A DNA stretch of 64,000 bases, from assembly GCF_020410745.1 (NCBI RefSeq), contig NZ_CP084528.1:186001-250000 (forward strand), read 5' to 3'. The position numbers and the translations under genes are program-made. This stretch comes from Kaistella polysaccharea. Its GTDB lineage: Bacteria > Bacteroidota > Bacteroidia > Flavobacteriales > Weeksellaceae. Below the pieces are notes generated by a model. That model was given only the letters and a program-made list of their open reading frames with translations, had not been told where the DNA came from and ran no database searches. Shown here one piece after another: positions 53,827 to 62,937 of this stretch (the first letter of the stretch is position 1; each line of letters begins with the position of its first letter).

Positions 53827-55251
53827 TTATTTTAGATAAAGTTTCATTCTTTTTTCGGCTTCAGGTTTAATTTTCATTGTTCGGAAAAATTTACTTTCAT
53901 CAGAATAGGAAATTCTGTAGTAGATTACCTTATCAGCATAATATTTAAAATATGGATGATTTTTCAACCATTCTTCGGGAGCATCAATTAAAGAATATTT
54001 TGGAACTTTGTCTGTAAATAAAGGTGCGATATCGACTAATTTCTGTGCAAGATCTTTATCAATATTGTAGGTTTCCATAATTTGAGTTTTTGTGATAAAA
54101 CCGACCAGTTTATTACGGAAGCCAATATAACTGGCAGCACTCCTTTCATCAAAACCAAATTCTATTAATTGTTTAAATGTAATTTCGTTTAAATCTGTTT
54201 TGCTAAAATCGGTGGGATTTAAAATCGCACCTGTTTTCATAGAATTGTCTGTAGATCCAGATGAAATAGAATTAATGTAGGAAGTTTTCTTTTCCTTAAT
54301 GTTTTCGGGATTTAAAACAATGAATGGTTTTAAAGATTCAAATTTCTCTGGGGAGATCACAAAACATCGTGAGATATCGTCTAAACTTTTAAAACTTCCT
54401 TTTAAATTTCGATCGCGGTAGTTTAGGATGACTTGCGCCTGCTTTTCCGAAAATCCTAAGTTTTTCCAGCCTTCAAAATCGGTAAGATTTGGATCAAAAG
54501 GTTCATAAGCGAGTTCTTTTTTCTCCGTCTTCAGATTTTGCGGTTGATAATTTTTCTGGGTGGTGAATCCCTCCGGAGTCTTTTCTGGTAACAAGAGAAA
54601 AGGTGCGAGTCGCCGATAGTTTTCTTCGCTGATAACAAAACAATCTTTAAATTTTTCTTTGCTTACAAAACTTCCACCTAAGTAACCTTTATACTTTAAA
54701 ATGGAAAGTGCTTGTTTTTCGCTGAATCCCAAATTCATAAAGTCAGTCACAGAATAAGTGTCAGGATTAAATTTACCGCTTATTGTAAGTTCTTTTTTAT
54801 TTTGATAAGAAGATTTCGAATAATAGGAGTTTTGGCGACCGCTTCCATAATTACTTACGAAACGCGGAGTACTTGACGTTGAAGTAGTGTGATCTGGCAG
54901 AAGAATCCAGGGCTCTAATTCATTAAATTTTTCTTCTGAAATAACATAACATTTCTGTATTTGCTCTTTAGAATCAAATTTTCCACCCAGAATAGATTTA
55001 TATTTTAAAATTGTCTGAACCTGGCGTTCAGAAAATCCCAATTCTTTCCATTGTACTTCTGTCAGGTCGTTCGGATTAAATTCTGTAAGATTCGATTTTT
55101 CTTCAGATGTGTTCCCGGTAAAAGTAGTAGGTGCATTTTCCGGTGCTTTCGTGCTGTTAAAATAGTACAGACCGGAGATAAGAAATAAACCTGAAGTTGC
55201 AAATCCAAGAAAATAATTCTTAGCTGACGATAGTTGAATTTGGAATCTCAT
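53827..55251 (-). CDS. Membrane-anchored protein with four helix-hairpin-helix (ComEA-like) repeats
   Basis: A 474-residue protein with an N-terminal signal-anchor (about residues 14-29) and four repeats of about 60-70 residues: starting at about 55 (FNPNDLTEVQWKELGFSE), 160 (FNPDTYSVTDFMNLGFSE), 255 (FDPNLTDFEGWKNLGFSE) and 350 (DLNEITFKQLIEFGFDE). Each shows a GFSExQA...YK pattern, like the ComEA HhH fold that binds DNA. Low-complexity linkers separate them. It probably binds DNA at the cell surface or periplasm; no ComEA-type single-repeat form is evident here. Confidence 0.78.
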   Translation of the reverse strand: MRFQIQLSSAKNYFLGFATSGLFLISGLYYFNSTKAPENAPTTFTGNTSEEKSNLTEFNPNDLTEVQWKELGFSERQVQTILKYKSILGGKFDSKEQIQKCYVISEEKFNELEPWILLPDHTTSTSSTPRFVSNYGSGRQNSYYSKSSYQNKKELTISGKFNPDTYSVTDFMNLGFSEKQALSILKYKGYLGGSFVSKEKFKDCFVISEENYRRLAPFLLLPEKTPEGFTTQKNYQPQNLKTEKKELAYEPFDPNLTDFEGWKNLGFSEKQAQVILNYRDRNLKGSFKSLDDISRCFVISPEKFESLKPFIVLNPENIKEKKTSYINSISSGSTDNSMKTGAILNPTDFSKTDLNEITFKQLIEFGFDERSAASYIGFRNKLVGFITKTQIMETYNIDKDLAQKLVDIAPLFTDKVPKYSLIDAPEEWLKNHPYFKYYADKVIYYRISYSDESKFFRTMKIKPEAEKRMKLYLK

Positions 55252-55337
55252 AACATATATTTCATGTAAAAATATTATGTTAAATCCGTAACAATTGAAC
55301 TACAATCACCTATTTTTTTAGGGTGTAATCACCCAAA

Positions 55338-55679
55338 TCATTCGGGTTTTTCCACCAGTGATTCTTTCAGTTTTTGCAGTTCAGATTTTACAAATTCCAA
55401 GCGGTCAATCATAGACACGGTTTCAGATATTTTGGAATTCGTGGTTAGTGCAATTCGAGCACCATCGAGCGTATATCCCTTTTGTTTTACCAAATGATAA
55501 ATAATCTGAAGATTTTTTATATCCTCGGGAGTAAAATATCGGTTGCCTTTTTTATTCTTTTTAGGTTTAATAATGGGGAATTCCTGCTCCCAATATCGAA
55601 TAAGGGAAGCGTTCACATCAAATGCCTTTGACACTTCGCCTATGGAATAATACAGCTTATCAGGTAAATTTAGTTTCAT
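55338..55679 (-). CDS. MerR family transcriptional regulator
   Basis: A 113-residue winged-helix regulator: YYSIGEVSKAFDVNASLIRYWEQ and KGNRYFTPEDIKNL form the DNA-binding domain, followed by a short C-terminal coiled coil (about residues 85-110) with no metal-binding Cys. So it is a small MerR-type protein without a recognised effector domain. Upstream of the HhH gene on the same strand, 86 bp away. Confidence 0.88.
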   Translation of the reverse strand: MKLNLPDKLYYSIGEVSKAFDVNASLIRYWEQEFPIIKPKKNKKGNRYFTPEDIKNLQIIYHLVKQKGYTLDGARIALTTNSKISETVSMIDRLEFVKSELQKLKESLVEKPE

Positions 55680-55747
55680 TTTCTAAAGGATGACAAAGGC
55701 AAATTTACATAAAATATAATTTTGAAATTACTGGGCTAGAACAATAT

Positions 55748-57055
55748 TTAATAGGCAATTTCAATTTTCAATTTTTTGTTCTTTAATCTTTGATTTTCCA
55801 ATGTTTTTAAAAGAGCAACCATCTTCGGGCGGTTGATTGCGACGTAAGAGGTAGTGTCTTTTACTTCAATCAAACCGATGTCATCTTTTTCTAAACCTCC
55901 TTTTTTAATCAGAAATCCAACAATATCAACTTTATTTACTTTGTCTTTTTTTCCCGCACTTATATAAAGCGTTAGAAAGGGAGTTCGTGCCGGCATTTTA
56001 TAATCCTGCGTGAGTTTTTCTTCCGGTGTATTGTTTTTTATGAAAGGGAAATTTTCATCTTCGGTCATAATTAGATATACAAAACCTTTTGCATTCATTC
56101 TCGCAGTTCTTCCATTGCGGTGAATGAACGCGTCTTCTTTCGGCGGCAATTGGTAATGAACAATCGATTCAACTTCAGGAATATCTAAACCGCGGGAAGC
56201 TAAATCGGTCGTGATTAAAATTCGGGAAGAATCATTTTTAAATTTTAGTAGTGCGCGTTCTCTTTCATCCTGTTCCATTCCACCGTGAAAAGTTTCGCGC
56301 GAAATTCCTTTGTCTTTTAACAAATCCGAAATTCGGTCTACTGCATCTCTGTGGTTACAGAAAATTAGCGTTCGCTTATTTCCTATTTTACACAATAAAT
56401 GGAATAAAGTATCGAGTTTTTCTTCAGAAGTGGTCATCACTTTTCGCAATTGGAAATCAGGTTTCGATTCCAGTACTTTTAGAAAATCTATTGTTTCCGC
56501 ATTATTAATTCCTGTAAATTTTGGGATGTCCGCCATTGCGGTGGCTGAAGTGAGCATGCGTTGACCGAGATTCGGCATTGATTCAATAATGAAAGTCATG
56601 TCATCATGAAAACCGAATTCCAATGCTTTGTCAAATTCGTCCAGCACCAAAGTTTCAATGGTTGTCGGATCAAAATTTTCATTTTTTAAATGGTAAGCAA
56701 TTCTACCTGGTGTACCAATTAAAACTGCTGGTGACTCTACAAGATTATTAACTTCAATCTTTTTATCGTGTCCGCCGTAGCATACAGTAACTTTAAAATC
56801 TGTTCCCATGCTTTTGAAAACCTGTTCAATCTGTAAAGCCAATTCGCGAGAAGGAACCAAAATCATGGCTTGAATTTCAGAATTATTTTTATTTAACTTT
56901 CTGACTGTTGGCAATAGAAATGCAAGTGTTTTTCCGGATCCTGTAGGTGAAAGTAAAATAATATCTTTTCCTGTTTCTGCGGCTTTATACGTAGATTTCT
57001 GCATTTGATTCATATCCTGAATCTGCACGTTTTGGTAGATTTTCTGTAAGTCCAT
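55748..57055 (-). CDS. DEAD-box RNA helicase with DbpA-type RNA-binding tail
   Basis: A 435-residue SF2 RNA helicase: Q-motif region QDMNQMQ, Walker A SPTGSGKT, LVPSREL, TPGR, DEFD (DEAD variant), SAT, TTDLASRGLDIP and HRNGRTAR. The C-terminal domain (about 350-435; LYISAGKKDKV, IGLIEVKDTTSYVAI) resembles the DbpA RNA-binding domain, which targets 23S rRNA in DbpA. Likely a ribosome assembly helicase. Confidence 0.9.
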   Translation of the reverse strand: MDLQKIYQNVQIQDMNQMQKSTYKAAETGKDIILLSPTGSGKTLAFLLPTVRKLNKNNSEIQAMILVPSRELALQIEQVFKSMGTDFKVTVCYGGHDKKIEVNNLVESPAVLIGTPGRIAYHLKNENFDPTTIETLVLDEFDKALEFGFHDDMTFIIESMPNLGQRMLTSATAMADIPKFTGINNAETIDFLKVLESKPDFQLRKVMTTSEEKLDTLFHLLCKIGNKRTLIFCNHRDAVDRISDLLKDKGISRETFHGGMEQDERERALLKFKNDSSRILITTDLASRGLDIPEVESIVHYQLPPKEDAFIHRNGRTARMNAKGFVYLIMTEDENFPFIKNNTPEEKLTQDYKMPARTPFLTLYISAGKKDKVNKVDIVGFLIKKGGLEKDDIGLIEVKDTTSYVAINRPKMVALLKTLENQRLKNKKLKIEIAY

Positions 57056-57153
57056 TTTGCAAAGTTAAGGGAAAGCAGTACTATATGCTCCATTAATTGT
57101 AAAAATGATGAAGAATTTTACTTAATAATATGCTGACTTATCAATAAATATCG

Positions 57154-57161
57154 TAATTTTG
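57154..57161 (+). promoter_or_regulatory. -7 element TAATTTTG upstream of rpsA
   Basis: Exact TAnnTTTG; it would give a leader of about 115 nt with a small hairpin (CCAC...GTGG), leaving room for S1 autoregulation. Confidence 0.45.
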
Positions 57162-57282
57162 CACCACTTTTTGTGGAAGCCTTTGGCGAAGTTAAAACAT
57201 TAACAACTAACATCTTCTGTATTTTTCAATATCCCACATTAAGCCATTGATTGAATAGTATAGGATACAAATTTTTTTTAAT

Positions 57283-59082
57283 ATGTCAGAAACGACAACA
57301 AAAGAAGAGGTTCTAATGAACCAAAACGTAGCTCCAGAACAGTTTGACTGGGATTCATTTGAATCAGGTCTTGACGCTGAGTCTAGACAAGAAAAAAGCG
57401 ATTTAGAAGAAATCTATAATGGATCTCTTAAAAATCTTCAAGACAATGACGTTCTTGTTGGTAGAGTTGTAAGACTTACCGATAAAGAAGCGATTGTTGA
57501 CATTAACTTCAAGTCTGAAGGAGTTATTTCTTTAAACGAATTCCGTTACAACCAAGGTCTAGCAGTAGGTGATGAAGTTGAGGTAATGGTTGACAGAAGA
57601 GAAGACAAATCAGGTCAGTTACAATTATCTCACAAAAAAGCTAGAACGCTTAAAGCTTGGGATCGAGTAAACGAACTTCACGAAACTGGAGAAATCGTAA
57701 ACGGTTTTGTAAAATCAAGAACAAAAGGTGGTATGATCGTAGATGTTTTAGGCATCGAAGCGTTCTTACCAGGTTCACAAATTGACGTGAAGCCAATTAA
57801 AGATTATGATCAGTTCGTAGGAAAAACAATGGAATTCAAAGTGGTGAAAATCAACCCAGAATTTAAAAACGTTGTAGTTTCTCACAAAGCATTGATCGAA
57901 GCAGATATTGAAGGTCAGAAAAAAGAAATCATCGCACAACTAGAAAAAGGTCAGGTACTAGAAGGTACTGTTAAGAATATTACGTCTTACGGTGTATTTG
58001 TTGACTTAGGTGGTGTTGATGGATTAATCCACATTACAGATCTTTCTTGGAGTAGAGTTAATCACCCATCAGAAATCTTAGAGGACGGACAAGTTGTAAA
58101 AGTTGTAATCCTTGATTTCGATGACGAGAAAACGAGAATCCAGTTAGGTATGAAGCAATTAGAAGCTCATCCTTGGGATGCTCTTTCTGCTGATATGAAA
58201 GTGGGTGACAGATTAAAAGGTAAAGTAGTAGTACTTGCTGATTACGGTGCATTTGTAGAAGTTGCGCCAGGTGTTGAAGGTCTAATTCACGTTTCAGAAA
58301 TGTCTTGGTCAACTCACTTAAGAAGTGCAGGTGATTTCGTAAAAGTAGGAGACGAAGTTGAGGCAGAAGTTTTAACTTTAGATAGAGAAGACCGTAAAAT
58401 TTCTTTGGGTATGAAGCAATTAAGCCAAGATCCATGGTCTAACATCGAAGCTAAATATCCAGTAGGTTCTGAGCACACAGGAATTGTAAGAAACTTTACA
58501 AACTTCGGTGTATTCGTAGAATTGGAAGAAGGTATCGACGGATTAATTTACATCTCTGATCTATCTTGGACTAAAAAAATCAAGCATCCATCAGAATTCT
58601 GTGCAGTTGGAGATCAATTAAAAGTTGTAGTTCTAGAATTAGATACAGCAGCAAGAAGATTATCTTTAGGTCACAAACAATTACAAGAAAATCCTTGGGA
58701 TAAATTTGAAACTAAATATGCTGAAGGAACTGTACACGCAGGAACAGCAACTGAAGTATTCGACAAAGGAGCTCAGGTTCAATTTGAAGACGCAGAAGTT
58801 GAAGCATTCTGTCCATCAAGATTATTAGAGAAGGAAGACGGATCTAAAATCAAGAAAGGCGACAGCGCAGATTTCAAAGTAATCGAATTCAACAAAGAAT
58901 TCAAAAGAGTAGTAGTTTCTCATACAGGAATTTTCAGAGACGAAGAAAAGAAAAATGTAAGAGAGCAATCTTCAAACTCTTCATCTAACAAATCAACAGG
59001 TTCTTCAAACAACGAAGAAAAATCTACCTTAGGTGATTTAGATGTATTAGCAGAATTGAAAAAGAAAATGGAAGGTAAATAA
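57283..59082 (+). CDS. rpsA: 30S ribosomal protein S1
   Basis: RNA-binding protein that recruits mRNA to the 30S subunit. The 599 residues contain six S1 OB-fold repeats, recognised by their core strands: NDVLVGRVVRL (about 53), GEIVNGFVKSR (about 135), GQVLEGTVKNITSYGVFV (about 225), GDRLKGKVVVLADYGAFV (about 308), GSEHTGIVRNFTNFGVFV (about 395) and GTVHAGTATEVF (about 480). C-terminus is a Ser/Asn-rich tail (about 565-599). Codon use looks highly optimised, as expected for a highly expressed gene. Confidence 0.97.
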   Translation: MSETTTKEEVLMNQNVAPEQFDWDSFESGLDAESRQEKSDLEEIYNGSLKNLQDNDVLVGRVVRLTDKEAIVDINFKSEGVISLNEFRYNQGLAVGDEVEVMVDRREDKSGQLQLSHKKARTLKAWDRVNELHETGEIVNGFVKSRTKGGMIVDVLGIEAFLPGSQIDVKPIKDYDQFVGKTMEFKVVKINPEFKNVVVSHKALIEADIEGQKKEIIAQLEKGQVLEGTVKNITSYGVFVDLGGVDGLIHITDLSWSRVNHPSEILEDGQVVKVVILDFDDEKTRIQLGMKQLEAHPWDALSADMKVGDRLKGKVVVLADYGAFVEVAPGVEGLIHVSEMSWSTHLRSAGDFVKVGDEVEAEVLTLDREDRKISLGMKQLSQDPWSNIEAKYPVGSEHTGIVRNFTNFGVFVELEEGIDGLIYISDLSWTKKIKHPSEFCAVGDQLKVVVLELDTAARRLSLGHKQLQENPWDKFETKYAEGTVHAGTATEVFDKGAQVQFEDAEVEAFCPSRLLEKEDGSKIKKGDSADFKVIEFNKEFKRVVVSHTGIFRDEEKKNVREQSSNSSSNKSTGSSNNEEKSTLGDLDVLAELKKKMEGK

Positions 59083-59103
59083 CCAACCGTTTTTATACCA
59101 TAG

Positions 59104-59131
59104 AACGCCTCATTTTAAATGAGGCGTTTTT
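59104..59131 (+). terminator. Terminator of rpsA
   Basis: A GC-rich perfect stem AACGCCTCA (59104-59112) / TGAGGCGTT (59120-59128), 7-nt loop, T run. Confidence 0.92.
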
Positions 59132-59195
59132 TTATATTAAAAATTCAAAACTTGAAGTTATTTTTTATAAATTCGGCGACAATTAAATGTTATAT

Positions 59196-61802
59196 ATGAA
59201 GAATAGAAATTTACCTTTGAAAATAGCTACCGTATGCTTTTTGATTTCATTTGGTAACGCAAAATCCCAAGACTTTAAGACCCTCATTCAAGAGCATATT
59301 TCAGCAAAAGGTGATTTTCTGAAAAGAAATTTAAACAGTTTTGAAATTATTAATGAAGATTTCTCCAAATCCATGGGCGGAGATGTCATAAAAATTCAAC
59401 AATCCTATAACGGACTTCCTGTTTTTAATTCGTTCGGAACTGCGTTAATTAAAAATAATAAAATTGCCTACCTCCAGGAAAGCTTTGTTAAGAATTTTGT
59501 TAATGATAACCCTGTTTCAACTGCCAAATTCAATAAATCTGTTTTTGAAAATGTTGCAAATCAACTTTCATTGAAGGATTCATCTCAATATCAGGTTGTT
59601 GGTTTCGGCGAGAAAAAAGTTAGCGGCGTTCAAAATGTGAAAAGCAGATTGTGTTATTATCAAACTGAAAGCAGCGACTTAACTTTGTCTTATGAATTTG
59701 TTTTCCCGGAAAAAGGAACCTCGAATTATTGGAATATTGTTGCAGACGCTACAACCGGCGAAATATTAAGTAAACAAAACTTGACCCTTTCCTGCAATTT
59801 TAGTCACGATGCTCCAAAGCATGATTATTCTGCGCATGATCCTGCGGGATTTGATTTAAAATTTAGTGCAGAAAATAGCGCTACTCAAAGTTTGGCTTTA
59901 GCATCGCAAAGCGCAACTTATAATGTATTTGCCTTGCCAATTGAAAGTCCGAGTCACGGTTCTCGATCCATAGTTTCTAATCCCTGGTTTACGGATGCTT
60001 CGCCAGATGGTTGGCATCGTGTTTCTGGCAGTGAACCAAAAGATTATACAGTCACGCGAGGAAATAACGTGTATGCATACGACGACATTGCAGACGCTGA
60101 TGCGCCAGGAGCTTCGCCAGACGGTGGTCCTAACCTCAAATTCGATTTTCCTTTCGTTTTGAATGCGAACATCGTAAATTTTCCCGCAGCCACAACCAAT
60201 TTATTTTATATTAATAATAAGGTACACGATATTTTTTACCGTTTAGGTTTTACAGAAAAAGCCCGTAATTTCCAAGCATATAATTTTGGTAAAGGTGGCG
60301 CCCAAGGTGATTATGTTTTAGCAGAAGCACAAGATGGTGCAGGTCGAAATAATGCAAACTTTGCAACTCCGCCAGATGGTACCATGCCCATTATGCAGAT
60401 GTATCTGTGGGATCCATCTTTAGTTGAAAGGGTTTTCTACAATTTACCTACTGAAGCGGTGAACCGGACAGTGCAAAATAGAACTGCGGCATTCGGCTCA
60501 CAATTAACCCCTTCAGGTGTAACTGCGGATGTGGTATTATCTCCTGTTATTGATGCTTGTACAGCTCTACCCAAAGAATCACTTGCGGGTAAAATCGGTT
60601 TGATCGAAAGAGGAAGTTGTGATTTTGTTACCAAAGTGAAAAATGCCCAGGTTGCTGGCGCCAGAGCAGTAATTATTTATAATTTACCGGGATCTGCTCT
60701 TGTAAATATGGGTGGTGAAGATATTTCTATTTATATTTCTACTGTTTTGATTAAAAATGAAGAAGGTGAATATATTAAAGGTTTATTGCAGAATAATAAA
60801 AAAGTAAATATTACTTTAAAATATGATCCCGCTGCGCAGGCGACAATCGACGGCAGTTTTGATAATGGTATTGTCATTCATGAATATGGCCACGGAATTT
60901 CAAATAGAAATACTGGTAATGGATACAGTTGTTTAAATCCTGATGTTTCTAGCGAGCAAATGGGCGAGGGATGGTCTGATTTCTTTACCTTGATGCTAAC
61001 TAATAAACCGGGCGATACTAAAAACGTACCGCGTGGTATCGGGACGTTTGCATCCTCCCAAGCAATTACGGGAACAGGTATTCGACCAGCTTTATATTCA
61101 CCAGATATAGGGATCAACAATTTTAAATACGGCGCAACAAAAGGAATGGAATACACCAATGATAAAGGTGTTTTGGTACCAGATGTTCACTCCATCGGAT
61201 TTATATGGGCAACAATGCTTTGGGATCTCCATTGGAAATATGCGGAAAAATATGGCTATTCAGCTGATGTAATGGCGAACTCTACGAATGGCAGTACAAG
61301 AATCCTGCAATTGGTGACGGACGCATTAAAACTACAGGTTTGTAACCCAACATTTATCGAAGGGCGCGATGCAATTTTACAGGCGGAACTAAACACCACG
61401 AAAGGTGAGGATAAATGCATGATTTGGAGTGTATTTGCAAAAAGAGGTTTAGGAGTTAAAGCTTCAGCCGGACTCAAAGGAAAGATTACCGATCAGGTTC
61501 AAGATTCAACAATGCCGGACGAGTGTGCAAAATATGGTTTGGCAACTGATGAATCTGCGATCAGCGCAGCGATCAGCCTTTATCCTAATCCTGCAAAGAA
61601 TGAATTCTTCTTGAAATCGTCAAAAAATACTTTAGGTAAAATTAATGTTGAAATATATGATGCCTCAGGAAAGTTGGTTTCTGGTCAGAAAATTTCTGCC
61701 TCAGAAGCTGTGAATACCCAAAAACTTCCGAACGGACTTTATCTTGTAAAAGTAGAAGGATTGGGAGTACAATATTCTTCAAAATTAATTATCAAAAAAT
61801 AA
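59196..61802 (+). CDS. Secreted M36 (fungalysin-type) metallopeptidase with PA and T9SS domains
   Basis: An extracellular zinc protease of 868 residues. Order: signal peptide (LKIATVCFLISFGNAKSQ); FTP-type inhibitory propeptide (about 25-190); M36 catalytic domain interrupted by a PA domain (about 405-520); HEYGH (H565, E566, H569) and the third ligand E591 in GEGWSD; type A sorting domain from LYPNPAKN to LIIKK. ATG 59196 gives a normal signal peptide; ATG 59187 is possible too. One of three T9SS cargo genes in this window. Confidence 0.92.
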   Translation: MKNRNLPLKIATVCFLISFGNAKSQDFKTLIQEHISAKGDFLKRNLNSFEIINEDFSKSMGGDVIKIQQSYNGLPVFNSFGTALIKNNKIAYLQESFVKNFVNDNPVSTAKFNKSVFENVANQLSLKDSSQYQVVGFGEKKVSGVQNVKSRLCYYQTESSDLTLSYEFVFPEKGTSNYWNIVADATTGEILSKQNLTLSCNFSHDAPKHDYSAHDPAGFDLKFSAENSATQSLALASQSATYNVFALPIESPSHGSRSIVSNPWFTDASPDGWHRVSGSEPKDYTVTRGNNVYAYDDIADADAPGASPDGGPNLKFDFPFVLNANIVNFPAATTNLFYINNKVHDIFYRLGFTEKARNFQAYNFGKGGAQGDYVLAEAQDGAGRNNANFATPPDGTMPIMQMYLWDPSLVERVFYNLPTEAVNRTVQNRTAAFGSQLTPSGVTADVVLSPVIDACTALPKESLAGKIGLIERGSCDFVTKVKNAQVAGARAVIIYNLPGSALVNMGGEDISIYISTVLIKNEEGEYIKGLLQNNKKVNITLKYDPAAQATIDGSFDNGIVIHEYGHGISNRNTGNGYSCLNPDVSSEQMGEGWSDFFTLMLTNKPGDTKNVPRGIGTFASSQAITGTGIRPALYSPDIGINNFKYGATKGMEYTNDKGVLVPDVHSIGFIWATMLWDLHWKYAEKYGYSADVMANSTNGSTRILQLVTDALKLQVCNPTFIEGRDAILQAELNTTKGEDKCMIWSVFAKRGLGVKASAGLKGKITDQVQDSTMPDECAKYGLATDESAISAAISLYPNPAKNEFFLKSSKNTLGKINVEIYDASGKLVSGQKISASEAVNTQKLPNGLYLVKVEGLGVQYSSKLIIKK

Positions 61803-61820
61803 TCTTAATAAATACCTTTG

Positions 61821-61852
61821 AACCGTCTTGTTTAATCAGGACGGTTTTTTTA
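61821..61852 (+). terminator. Terminator after the M36 peptidase gene
   Basis: Stem AACCGTCTTG (61821-61830) / CAGGACGGTT (61837-61846, one wobble pair), 6-nt loop, T run. Confidence 0.88.
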
Positions 61853-61905
61853 TGCAAACTCCCTTCAATTTTCCCCTTAGGTCACAAGAGATTATTTGCC
61901 ACTAA

Positions 61906-61935
61906 AAAACCCATCAAATTAAATTGATGGGTTTT
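61906..61935 (-). terminator. Terminator of rplS
   Basis: A 12-bp perfect stem AAAACCCATCAA (61906-61917) / TTGATGGGTTTT (61924-61935) with a 6-nt loop; serves the minus-strand rplS. Confidence 0.85.
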
Positions 61936-61954
61936 CCTAATATCGTAATCCGAA

Positions 61955-62308
61955 TTACTTTTTGTAAGAAGCGTCTTTAATTCTCGCTTTTTTACCTCTA
62001 AGTTGTTTAAAGTAGTAGATTCTAGCTCTTCTAACTTTACCTCTTCTATCAATTTCAATTTTTTGCAAAGCGGGCAAATTCATTGGGAAAACTCTTTGTA
62101 CTCCAACATCACCACTCATTTTTCTGATGGTAAAAGTTTTTGTAGCTCCAGTTCCTCTAATTTGAAGTACTACACCTTTAAAGAATTGAGTTCTTGTTTT
62201 GGCACCCTCTTTAATCTCGTAATACACAGTGATGGTGTCACCGGCTTTGAATTTTGGAAATTCTTTTTTTGCAATGTACTTGTCTTGTACGTACTGTAAT
62301 AAATCCAT
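61955..62308 (-). CDS. rplS: 50S ribosomal protein L19
   Basis: A 117-residue basic protein at the 30S-50S interface. FKAGDTITVYYEIKEGAKTRTQFFKGVV and GVQRVFPMNLP are diagnostic; KVRRARIYYFKQLRGKKARI is near the C-terminus. ATG 62308 (MDLLQYVQDKYI) is the family start; the frame to 62347 adds an unrelated 13 residues. Monocistronic, with its own promoter and terminator. Confidence 0.98.
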   Translation of the reverse strand: MDLLQYVQDKYIAKKEFPKFKAGDTITVYYEIKEGAKTRTQFFKGVVLQIRGTGATKTFTIRKMSGDVGVQRVFPMNLPALQKIEIDRRGKVRRARIYYFKQLRGKKARIKDASYKK

Positions 62309-62384
62309 TTTTTTTATAAAAAAATTTGTTTTTGTCAAGCTAGCCAACGTTCACGCCCTTCGTCAGAGGTTGATTAACAGGTTG

Positions 62385-62415
62385 CAAAAATACTACAAAA
62401 AATACTTTCTGCCAA
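62385..62415 (-). promoter_or_regulatory. Promoter of rplS
   Basis: On the minus strand, TTG at 62415-62413 and TATTTTTG at 62392-62385 (exact TAnnTTTG) are 20 bp apart; leader about 70 nt. Confidence 0.6.
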
Positions 62416-62501
62416 CACTTTAGCAAAAAAAAGCAAAGCACGATAAATGTGGCGCATTTCAGTCATATACAGTCAATTATTATACAGACATTTTTTTTCC
62501 T

Positions 62502-62559
62502 TCATCCTTCATCCTCCAACCTTCATCCTCATCCTCCAACCTTCGTCCTCCATTCTTCG
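62502..62559. repeat. Short tandem repeat of TTCATCC/TCCAACC units
   Basis: Degenerate direct repeats: CATCCTCCAACCTTC appears twice, with extra TTCATCC units. It adjoins copy C of the dispersed repeat. Confidence 0.6.
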
Positions 62560-62695
62560 GGCGTGCCTCTCACTTGGTCATTGCGCGCTCGCTTTGCTCG
62601 CGCTCCATTTCCTCTTTCAAGTCGGGCTGTCCGCTATATCTTTTTTTTCCACCCTTTTTCCATGCCAAAAAAAGGATGTCGCTTCCAACCCTCAC
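62559..62695 (-). repeat. Structured dispersed repeat, copy C
   Basis: Same order of blocks as copy B: GGGCGTG (from 62559); hairpin GCGC (62585-62588) / GCGC (62600-62603) with loop TCGCTTTGCTC; GTCGGGCT (62621-62628); then TCCGCTATATC and a T8...A7 stem (62641-62648 / 62667-62673), and the end CCCTCAC at 62689-62695. Length 137 bp. The 629-bp stretch 62309-62937 holds this, the tandem repeat and the rplS leader; I see no gene in it. Confidence 0.7.
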
Positions 62696-62937
62696 GCAAA
62701 AAATCGGTCTCACTAACCAATAATTTATTTATGCGAACTGCCACAGTATATTTTATTGCCGATAATTATAAGTTTGTATAGCCATATCGCCGCGCCCGCT
62801 TTTTAAATTAGAGAATTATTGCATGAAAATGAAAGCTCTCGCGTACAAAGAAAATAATATTTTGTAATCAAAATTAACCGTTAATCACAGATCCCAAAAT
62901 AATTCGTAAATTCAAACTTTAAAATTATAGGGTAAAG

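Noticed and set aside
56590-56700. DEFD in place of DEAD in the helicase, considered as a dead enzyme
   Set aside because: All other helicase motifs are intact and the box varies in the family, so inactivation is not supported.
62447-62781. Two overlapping frames of 89 and 110 codons
   Set aside because: They run through the tandem repeat and repeat copy C, in biased low-complexity sequence, and have no family-like motif.
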